This document shows, in pieces, positions 55,087-62,416 of a stretch of DNA of 64,000 nt. The stretch covers positions 248,001 through 312,000 of the forward strand of contig JAUIFF010000006.1 of NCBI GenBank assembly GCA_030429545.1. Reading direction: 5' to 3'. This DNA is from Polyangia bacterium. GTDB taxonomy: Bacteria; Myxococcota_A; Polyangia; Nannocystales; Nannocystaceae. The position numbers were made by a program, and so were the translations under genes. The number at the start of each line of letters is the position of its first letter. Positions within the stretch are counted from its first letter, which is position 1. The notes beneath the pieces were generated by a model. The model made no database searches, was not told the origin of the DNA, and worked only from the letters and a program-made list of their open reading frames with translations.

Positions 55087-58000
55087 TCACGCCTCGGCCT
55101 CCAAACCGCCATCTTCTCCACCACCAAAAACCCCGGTTTGGCAAATGTTGGCAAAGTCGTCTTGAAAGTGCCCGGGAAAATCCTCGGCCATTTCAAACTT
55201 ACCGGCCCGCACGTTACGCACGATGCCCTGTGCGGTCTCGACGGCCTCTCCGAGCTCGGCCGGACCCCATTTGGCGACCGCGAGCCCTACATTTTCTGGC
55301 TTTTTGGGCAGGTTGATATAGGCGAGCTGAACCCGTCCGGAAATCCCGTGTTGAACGGCGAGGTGTTGGTAGAGCGGCAGCTGGAGGTCACTCCACACAC
55401 GGTCGCCAGTACCCGGCACCCGCTTGCGGTGTGTGCGTTCGGGGTCGCGGCCCGACTCGCCGGTTTTGTAGTCGATGATCATCCATGTGCCGTCACGAAT
55501 GTTGCGGTCGAGCCGATCGATCGTTCCGCGAATGCGCATCTTGTCCTGGCCGGGGACTTCGAGAAACGTCTCCTCGGGAAAGGTGTACTCGCAATATTCG
55601 ATCTTCCAGCCATCGCGGCGACGGCGGGATTGCAGCCGGGCAAAGGCGTGCAGCCGGGCACGCATCCGCGCGAGTTGAATGCGAATAGCTGGCAGCGGAT
55701 TACTGCCAAAGCGGTCGCGGGCAACGCTGTCGAGGGTTTCGTCGAGAAAGTTGGCGATAACCTTGGCGTCAGTTCCGTCGGCGATTTGCTCGTCTTGGCC
55801 AAAAATCTGCAGGACCTCGTGACCCAAAATGCCGAACTGCATGGCGTCGAGCTCGACCGCACTGTCGTCGATCGGTTTGAGGCGCTTGATGTACTTGAGC
55901 CAGTAGCGGTAGGGGCAGCGCAGGTACCAGCTGAACTCGGTAACGGCCATGACCGAAATGTCCGGTACTTCGCCGTCGGGGACGGGGATTGCAAATCCGG
56001 ATTTGCTGCCAGACGGCGGTGCCCCCCGTGGCAGCGGCCATCGCCGCGACTTGCTCGCGTCGCACAGGCGTAAAACCCGGCGCGGGAGGGTCTCGCGATC
56101 GCCGGCGAGCAGCAGGCGACTCGGGGTGAGTGGCTCGCCGTCGGCGGTTGTCCGCCCGGCGATGAATGTGCAGTGCTGGCGCGAAGCTCGAATGGCTTCG
56201 AGCAAATAGGCATCGCGGGCGTAACGCCTACGGTTGCACAACACACCGAGGGCACTGCGCAGCAAGTCGGGCAGGAATGGATCGGCTGTGACCGCCTGGG
56301 GAATCGCACCGTCGTTGACCCCGACCACAATCAGGGCCGGGGCGGTGTCGAGGTGGAGCTCTAGCCACCCGAGCATTTCGACCTGACCATTGCGCGGCTC
56401 GTCAGGGGTTCGCAGACCACCGGCATAGGTCAGCACCATCCGCAGAGCTGTTGTACAGTCAACTTCTGGTTGGAGTTCGGGGGCCGCCCCAGAAAACGTA
56501 CCTAGCGCGCGGGATACTTCGAGACAGGCTGCGGCTGCGCGGGCGTCGGAGAGGTTGTTGGTCGCTGTCGCAATCTCGCCAAACGCGTTGCGCAAGACAT
56601 CTAGAATCGGCTCAAACCATTCGAGCAACGGCCGCCGATCGCGTTGCTGCTCACCCCGACCCGCGCGCGAGCCCGGCAACAGGGGCTCAAACAGGTTTTG
56701 GACAGCTCGTAGCAGCTGCGACAGGCGGTGACGCACGCTCCCGGCCCCGAGCCAGCGCCCGTCTTGGAGGTCGTCGAGGTGCTCGGCGTAATAGCGGTCG
56801 AGCAGCGTCAGCCACTCCCGCGGCGCCTTGACATCGCCCTGGCTCGGACCCGCGGGTGGCAACCCCTCGTGGGGCGTATCACCATCTTCTGCTGTGTTGG
56901 GCCTGGCCTCAACTTCGTTTTCGGCTACCGCCGGCGAAGGTGTCTCGACAACTTCTTCGCCGTCTGTCTGCTCGCCGGATTCCTTGGCCTTTTTGGCCTT
57001 CTCCTCGCGGGCCACGGTGATCCGAACCCACTTCTCGACATCGGGCTGGCGCACCAGCGAGGCGAAGTTGTGAAACCGCGGCTCACGTAGCCAATCGCTG
57101 CCGGCGGCGAGCAGGCGATAGGGGCGACTTTTGAAGACCGAGCGACCGCGCGGGTCGTGGAACACGAGGTCTTCCCACTCGCCGGCTCGCGTCAGCACCG
57201 AGGCGAGCGACTCGTCGCCGAGGCCGACGGAGACTTCTTCGGGGCGAAACTTGCCGGCAAACCCGGCGAGGATTTCCATGACAGCCTGAGCTTGGTCGGA
57301 GGCACGGTCGCCGATCACGATCTCGTTGTCGGGTACGTTTATCCGCCGGGCCCGCCAAAACTCGGGGACGACACAGCCATGGTCGTCAAACCCTTCCTCG
57401 ACTTCGGCGCACCCGTGGATCAACGCCGTGCACCGGTCGCCAAATGCACTTACAACTTTTCGCTGCAGGCGACCGAGTTCGACCACGCCGACCAGCACCA
57501 ACGATTCTCCGTCGTCGGGCTCGAGCTCTTCGAGGGCGGCCTGACACCGCGCGTGTGGCTCGACCCGCTGGCAGGCAGCGAGCCGCTCGAGGTAGCGCTG
57601 ATAAAGTTCCTGCAGCACTTCCCAACGCGTCGCCTCGCGGTCCATGTGAAGCCGGATGGCGCACTTTGCTACGTCGCCGAAAGTGAGTAGCTCGCTGGCC
57701 AAATCGTCGCTGACATCTCGCAACGTGACGGCGATCTCGTGCCATGCGGGCCAGTCGTAGTACTCGGGCGGGCGCGGCAACACCGGGGAAATCGCCCGGG
57801 GATTGGCCTCGCGCAACACATGCATCCACGCCAGCGAACACTCGAGCGGCGACGCGGTATCCGCGGTGGGCGGCAGCAGCGAGTCGACCATCGAACCCGG
57901 GGTGAGGATTTGCGGTGGCACCAGCCGCACACGTGTGGCGATGCAATGATCGACCAACGCCTTGAGCAGCAACCGCCCGGCGCGTGACCCCGGGACGACG

Positions 58001-58137
58001 ACGCGCACGCCGCGAAGATCACAGCGCCCACCGGCACCCGAGGGTGCCTGCCCACCGCTTTGGACATGCTGTTCGATCAGCCATGTCGCGGCCGCGGGAA
58101 CCATCGGCCGTTGCCAGTCCAACCAGTGACGATGCAT
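55087..58137 (-). CDS. AddB-like PD-(D/E)XK nuclease protein
   Basis: 1016 residues. The N-terminus carries VVVPGSRAGRLLL where active AddB helicases have Walker A, so ATP binding is doubtful, as in many AddB proteins. The middle contains ALIVVGVNDGAIPQ and PLTPSRLLLAGD, typical AddB landmarks. The C-terminal nuclease starts with VTEFSWYLRCPYRYWLKY and has RGTIDRLDR plus MIIDYKTGE (Asp889, Lys891), an intact PD-(D/E)XK site. The Fe-S cluster of classical AddB needs three further C-terminal cysteines; only ICQTG is seen. It should provide the single nuclease of the pair. First gene of the addB-addA-like operon. Confidence 0.85.
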   Translation of the reverse strand: MHRHWLDWQRPMVPAAATWLIEQHVQSGGQAPSGAGGRCDLRGVRVVVPGSRAGRLLLKALVDHCIATRVRLVPPQILTPGSMVDSLLPPTADTASPLECSLAWMHVLREANPRAISPVLPRPPEYYDWPAWHEIAVTLRDVSDDLASELLTFGDVAKCAIRLHMDREATRWEVLQELYQRYLERLAACQRVEPHARCQAALEELEPDDGESLVLVGVVELGRLQRKVVSAFGDRCTALIHGCAEVEEGFDDHGCVVPEFWRARRINVPDNEIVIGDRASDQAQAVMEILAGFAGKFRPEEVSVGLGDESLASVLTRAGEWEDLVFHDPRGRSVFKSRPYRLLAAGSDWLREPRFHNFASLVRQPDVEKWVRITVAREEKAKKAKESGEQTDGEEVVETPSPAVAENEVEARPNTAEDGDTPHEGLPPAGPSQGDVKAPREWLTLLDRYYAEHLDDLQDGRWLGAGSVRHRLSQLLRAVQNLFEPLLPGSRAGRGEQQRDRRPLLEWFEPILDVLRNAFGEIATATNNLSDARAAAACLEVSRALGTFSGAAPELQPEVDCTTALRMVLTYAGGLRTPDEPRNGQVEMLGWLELHLDTAPALIVVGVNDGAIPQAVTADPFLPDLLRSALGVLCNRRRYARDAYLLEAIRASRQHCTFIAGRTTADGEPLTPSRLLLAGDRETLPRRVLRLCDASKSRRWPLPRGAPPSGSKSGFAIPVPDGEVPDISVMAVTEFSWYLRCPYRYWLKYIKRLKPIDDSAVELDAMQFGILGHEVLQIFGQDEQIADGTDAKVIANFLDETLDSVARDRFGSNPLPAIRIQLARMRARLHAFARLQSRRRRDGWKIEYCEYTFPEETFLEVPGQDKMRIRGTIDRLDRNIRDGTWMIIDYKTGESGRDPERTHRKRVPGTGDRVWSDLQLPLYQHLAVQHGISGRVQLAYINLPKKPENVGLAVAKWGPAELGEAVETAQGIVRNVRAGKFEMAEDFPGHFQDDFANICQTGVFGGGEDGGLEAEA

Positions 58138-58355
58138 CGCAAGTACGCCGGGAAAATCGGTGCGGGTACACCGGAGTCAGCAAGCTATGCAATCGCTCGA
58201 TCTTGTGCAAGCGATTTTGCAAAAAACCCGCGTTAGCCACATGACACTGCATTTCTGACAACTGCAGGCCCGTCGACGACACGCCGATCATGTTGTATCT
58301 GGGCTTACATTTGCGTCAGAGTTTTAAAGACCCTGAGCTGGCAAATCTCCCGTTG

Positions 58356-58748
58356 TCATACTCGGCGATCCTCGACGTGTAAAACCTTCGGCGCACGCCC
58401 ATCGGCATCTCGCATCGTGCGACCATACATTCCCACAACATCGTGCGACGGCTCCGACGCCGCAAAAATCTCGGGCGACACGAAGTTGAGAATATCGGGA
58501 TGATGACCGGTCACCACCCAACCCGGATGGTCGGCAAGGGGTATCACCGAAAAGTCCGCCGCCGCCGAACCAACATCCACCGGACCATATTGTCGCATGA
58601 TCGCGCACGCATGCTCAGCGAGGTCGCCTTCGGCATCGACCAAGATGACACACGTCCCGTGCTCCATCACAACCCAGCTCTTGTGGTCGCCGATGATGAT
58701 CCGGCGCCAAACCTCGACGAGTGTTTCGGATTGTCCTGCAGTCGACAT
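58356..58748 (-). CDS. Hypothetical protein
   Basis: 130 residues, soluble, acidic, no signal peptide. Segments such as SWVVMEHGTCVILVDAE, FSVIPLADHPGWVVTGHHPD and HDVVGMYGRTMRDADG suggest a compact alpha/beta protein; no family is recognised. No strong ribosome site is visible before the ATG. It faces the O-antigen ligase-like gene divergently. Confidence 0.55.
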   Translation of the reverse strand: MSTAGQSETLVEVWRRIIIGDHKSWVVMEHGTCVILVDAEGDLAEHACAIMRQYGPVDVGSAAADFSVIPLADHPGWVVTGHHPDILNFVSPEIFAASEPSHDVVGMYGRTMRDADGRAPKVLHVEDRRV

Positions 58749-58994
58749 CGCTTGCGTGGCAGATCATCGGTGATCCGGCATGGGAGATCCACCCCGATAT
58801 TGCGACCCGTGAAAAACTGCGCGCCAATGTGGACATACCCGTCACAAACTGTCACCTCGAACACATTGCGCCCCAGTTCGGAACAACCGCCACCCGCGTG
58901 ACGGCAACCGACCACAGCCAATGGTCACGATCGTGCCGCAGGAGGTCGTCGCAAGTTGGCCAGGCAATCGCTGTGATGCGATAACCCAAACGAC

Positions 58995-60200
58995 ATGGTG
59001 ACGACGCTGTGCGCAGCCGTGGCGATATTGATGTCGCTTTGGCTCCCTGCCTTTCCCGAGGGGCTCACGCCCCCGATCACCCTGTTTTTGCTGCTGATCA
59101 CGGTGGCCGGTTTGGGGGGGTTGCTGCGCACGCGGGCCGCGAGAGCCCTGCTGGCGGTCCTGAGCCCGTGGGCTGTGGCGCTCATTTTGGCCGCGGTGGT
59201 CGGCTCGATTTACGACAACCGCCCAATCCAGATGCTCGAGGACAGCCTTTCGTACCTGATGTTCGCCCTGGCCCTGTGCGCCGGCCGGGGGGCAAAACGT
59301 CCGGCCTGGGTGCTGCTCGCCGTACTCGCGACGGCCCTAGGAGACGCCATCGGGTCGCTTGTGGCGATGCCGTCGTTCGACCTACGCAGCGTTCGTTCGA
59401 CCTACAACTATCTCAAGATCATCACCGGCGATCCGCTGGTTGGGATCTTCTGTGTCGCCCTGTTTTACCGGCTGACGACCGAGTATCGCGACCGGGCAAA
59501 ACATGTGGAAGCAACTAAATCTGACCCCAGCCCGTGGTTTGGACAATTCCTGCATCGCCACCGCTTTGTCACCGCCGGTTTGCTGGGGCTACTTGCGATC
59601 TCCGTTGTCGCGACGGTCAGCCGCGGCATGATGCTCTCGCTGTTGATCGGGTTGCTCGTCGCCCTGTATTTACGCCGCCCCGCACGGGGTCTATCCGTCG
59701 CGTTTTTCCTCGTTGTCGGCGGCCTGCTGTTTGCTTCGACCGCCCTCGAGTTTGGCGAGGCTTACCTGCGGTTTGGCTCACTCGAAACGGTCTCGGGGCG
59801 CCTGCGGGAGGTCCAACATTGCCTCGAAGCGTTTGTCGCCCATCCCGTGGTCGGTGTGGGCCTAGGTGCCGAGTTTGTGGTCGATGGCCAGGTCGTCAGT
59901 TTTGTCCACAACATGTTGGCCTACCACCTGTGGAAATTCGGCCTGCTCGGCTCGGGCCTGTTGTGCATTCCGCTGTGGATGTTTGCCCGCATGACCAAGG
60001 ACTTACCGGCGCCGTTGCGGGCGGCGACGATCGGTGCTGCGGTCAGCATGCTGCTGTACCTCGTCACCTGCGCCTCCTACAAACACTACTCATTGGTGCC
60101 GATGCTCGGGCTGACGATCGGTGCGAGCTTGGCCCTGCTGCACCGGGTTCGGATTGCACCTACAACTAAACTGCGAAACCAGGTGCCCAAAGGTCGGTGA
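58995..60200 (+). CDS. O-antigen ligase/polymerase-like membrane protein
   Basis: 401 residues with about ten to twelve hydrophobic segments. The WaaL/Wzy_C signature is visible: ATVSRGMMLSLLIGL with the conserved Arg, then HPVVGVGLGAEF, followed by the periplasmic-loop FVHNMLAYHLWKFGLLG with the catalytic-type His. The family transfers or polymerises undecaprenyl-linked O-antigen or other glycans in the inner membrane. No other polysaccharide genes are next to it, so the glycan is unknown. A palindrome (60155) is near its 3' end. Confidence 0.85.
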   Translation: MVTTLCAAVAILMSLWLPAFPEGLTPPITLFLLLITVAGLGGLLRTRAARALLAVLSPWAVALILAAVVGSIYDNRPIQMLEDSLSYLMFALALCAGRGAKRPAWVLLAVLATALGDAIGSLVAMPSFDLRSVRSTYNYLKIITGDPLVGIFCVALFYRLTTEYRDRAKHVEATKSDPSPWFGQFLHRHRFVTAGLLGLLAISVVATVSRGMMLSLLIGLLVALYLRRPARGLSVAFFLVVGGLLFASTALEFGEAYLRFGSLETVSGRLREVQHCLEAFVAHPVVGVGLGAEFVVDGQVVSFVHNMLAYHLWKFGLLGSGLLCIPLWMFARMTKDLPAPLRAATIGAAVSMLLYLVTCASYKHYSLVPMLGLTIGASLALLHRVRIAPTTKLRNQVPKGR

Positions 60201-60327
60201 CTAGGCATCTAGTTTGCAGGCCCTGGGGCCGGCCAATCTCGAGCGACTGCGGTCCGCCAAAAGCCGTGCAATTTTGCCCACAAGCGGCCGGTGGAATAGT
60301 CCGAATCAGACTGTGGTTTGCCCCGGC

Positions 60328-61782
60328 ATGATGCGCGAGAGAAGTCCTTCTGTGCGGCGTCGCCGACTACAATCTCCGGTGGCGTTATTGGGTTTTATGG
60401 CGACAATCACCGGCGGAGCCGCAGCTGCCATGCTCGGCTGTGCCGGCCAGGCTGAGGCACGTGGCGAGCAGATCTGGCGCGAAGGTGGCACGACCACGCC
60501 AGACCTCGACCCGCGTAAAAGCCTCGCCCCCCTCGTCAAGCAAATCAGCCCGGCAGTGGTCAGCGTGCGCTCGACGGTCAAGCTGCCCCAGCGGCAAGTT
60601 CAACAGATGCCGTTTTTTGAGTTCAATACACCGGGGCAGGGCGGCAACCAACCGTTTGCGCGCGGCCAAGGGTCTGGTTTTATCATCGCCAGCGACGGCC
60701 TTGTTGTCACCAATCACCACGTGGTCGACGGCAGCGATGCACTCGAGGTCAAGCTCTCCGACGGTCGCCGGTTTACGGCGAAAGTCCTCGGCTCCGACCC
60801 GCACACCGATGTTGCGCTGCTGCAACTCGAAGGCGCCAAAAACCTCCCGACGGTACCGCTCGGGCAAAGTGACAACCTCTCGGTCGGCGACTGGGTCCTG
60901 GCCTTGGGGTCACCCATGGGACTCGAGCAATCCGCCACCACTGGAATTGTATCTGCAAAGGGTCGCGGGAGTTTGGGGCTCTACCGCAACAGTTACATCG
61001 ACTTTTTGCAAACCGACGCGGCGATCTCCCAGGGCAATAGCGGCGGCCCACTGTTTAACCTGCGCGGCGAAGTTGTCGGCATCAACACCGCGATCCATGC
61101 CATCGGTCGGGGCATCGGGTTTGCCGTGCCGATCGATCAGGTCAAACACGTGCTCCCGCAACTCAAGAAAAACGGCAAGGTCACCCGCGGGTGGCTTGGT
61201 ATTTCGGGGCGAGACATCGAACCCGCAATCGGCAAGGCACCGGTTTTGGGTGCGGTTGTCGGCCAGGTTCACGGCGGAACACCGGCGAGCAAGGGCGGCG
61301 TACAAACCGGCGATCGGATCACCGCGATCGATGGCCAGTCGGTCGAGAGCTTTGCCGACCTACGGGGGCGGATCGCGGAGAAACAACCTGGCCAAAAGGT
61401 CACACTCACGGTTGACCGCAAGGGCAAGTCCAAAAAGTTACAGGTCACCCTGGGCAGCCTTCCCAGCGATGAAAAACTCGCGCAGCTCGGCAACGGGTCG
61501 CAGTCCCCGGGCAACGGACGGGGGCTGTATGACGGGGGCAAGCCACGGCTCGGTGTCGAAGTTGCTCCCGTGCAAAACGGGCTCGAGATCAAACGCATCC
61601 ATCCCGGCACGATCGGCTCGCGCCTAGGCCTACGCGTGGGCGATGTGTTGCAGTCGATCAACGGCCAACCAATCGCCCGGGTCGAGGACGTTGCCCGTGC
61701 ACTCGGCCGCGATCAGCATCGAGTCGAAGTTGAGGTCAAGCGCGGTCAGGCAACCCACAGTGCGGTGATTGAGCAGCGCTAG
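60328..61782 (+). CDS. HtrA/DegP-type periplasmic serine protease
   Basis: 484 residues from ATG 60328; an in-frame ATG at 60214 would add 38 residues unlike a signal. The catalytic triad is complete: His131 (TNHHVVDG), Asp161 (HTDVALL), Ser238 (QGNSGGPLF). Two PDZ domains follow (about 290-370, RGWLGISGRD; and about 400-480, RLGVEVAPV). The N-terminus has an Arg run (RRRRLQS) before the hydrophobic segment, which could be a twin-arginine signal, and ends in AAAMLGC, a possible lipobox. It degrades or refolds damaged envelope proteins. Followed by a terminator hairpin. Confidence 0.93.
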   Translation: MMRERSPSVRRRRLQSPVALLGFMATITGGAAAAMLGCAGQAEARGEQIWREGGTTTPDLDPRKSLAPLVKQISPAVVSVRSTVKLPQRQVQQMPFFEFNTPGQGGNQPFARGQGSGFIIASDGLVVTNHHVVDGSDALEVKLSDGRRFTAKVLGSDPHTDVALLQLEGAKNLPTVPLGQSDNLSVGDWVLALGSPMGLEQSATTGIVSAKGRGSLGLYRNSYIDFLQTDAAISQGNSGGPLFNLRGEVVGINTAIHAIGRGIGFAVPIDQVKHVLPQLKKNGKVTRGWLGISGRDIEPAIGKAPVLGAVVGQVHGGTPASKGGVQTGDRITAIDGQSVESFADLRGRIAEKQPGQKVTLTVDRKGKSKKLQVTLGSLPSDEKLAQLGNGSQSPGNGRGLYDGGKPRLGVEVAPVQNGLEIKRIHPGTIGSRLGLRVGDVLQSINGQPIARVEDVARALGRDQHRVEVEVKRGQATHSAVIEQR

Positions 61783-61801
61783 CTGTCTGCTCAGGCAGAT
61801 C

Positions 61802-61836
61802 ACGAACAGCCCACGAGTCCGTGGGCTTTGTTCGTT
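61802..61836 (+). terminator. Terminator after the HtrA gene
   Basis: AGCCCACG/CGTGGGCT is a perfect 8-bp stem with a 4-base loop. The flanking ACGAAC and GTTCGT extend the pairing across a short internal loop, and TTTGTT follows the main stem. It starts 20-26 bases after the stop codon. Confidence 0.75.
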
Positions 61837-61958
61837 GGGCGACGAACTATCCAAACGGCCCTGGTCCAGAAAGCTGCGATACAACTAAATCCGGACAACG
61901 TTGCTTTTGCAACGAAACCCGCGCTACCCAACCCCCAACAAACCGCCACGCACCGAGG

Positions 61959-62408
61959 TTTGGCCATGAACCCTGAGATGCGAAGTCCGGTCGCCTACTG
62001 CGAGTTCTCAGGGCTCCGTTCGCAGACAGCTTTTACCCGTGAACCGAGCCCTGAGAAGTCGCCTACTGCGAGCTTCTTAGAGCTCCGTTCGCGGAGAGCT
62101 TTTACCCGTGAGTCGAGCCCTGAGAAGCGAAGCTGTAGTCGCCTACTGCGAGCTTCTTAGAGCTCCGTTCGCGGAGGGCTTTTGGCCGTGAACCGAACCC
62201 TGAGAAGTCGCCTACTGCGAGCTTCCTAGAGCTCCGTTCGCGGAGGGCTTTTGGCCGTGAACCGAGCCCTGAGAAGTCGCCTGCTGCGAGCTTTTTAGAG
62301 CTCCGTTCGCGGAGGGCTTTTGGCCGTGAACCGAGCCCTGAGAAGCGAAGCTGTAGTCGCCTACTGCGAGCTTCTCAGGGCCGGTCTCACGGCCAAAAGA
62401 ACCCGCGA
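61959..62408. repeat. Tandem array of nested-hairpin units
   Basis: Six consecutive units start near 61959, 62030, 62099, 62180, 62249 and 62318. Each has TTTTGGCCGTGAACCG (or TTTTACCCGTGA), CCCTGAGAAG, TCGCCTACTGCGAG, CTTCTTAGAGCTCCGTTCGCGGAG. Units are about 69 bases or about 80 bases long, the difference being an 11-base CGAAGCTGTAG insert that forms half of the inner stem. Only the last unit has the full 3' arm. Adjacent units share CTCCG/CGGAG mini-hairpins. The element belongs to the same family as the 46.5-47.5 kb cluster. Confidence 0.9.
62307..62408. repeat. Nested-hairpin element, complete copy C
   Basis: TCGCGG/CCCGCG; TTTTGGCCGTGA/TCACGGCCAAAA (12 bp, perfect); ACCG/CGGT; CCCTGAGAAGC/GCTTCTCAGGG (11 bp, perfect); inner GTAG/CTAC with TCGC loop. 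It ends 8 bases before the stop codon of the minus-strand ABC exporter gene, so it would be in the 3' end of that mRNA. Confidence 0.9.
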
Positions 62409-62416
62409 GCCGGAGG

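Noticed and set aside
61959..62408. Possible CRISPR array
   Set aside because: Units are contiguous and nearly identical over their whole length, with no unique spacers; each unit is a long hairpin.
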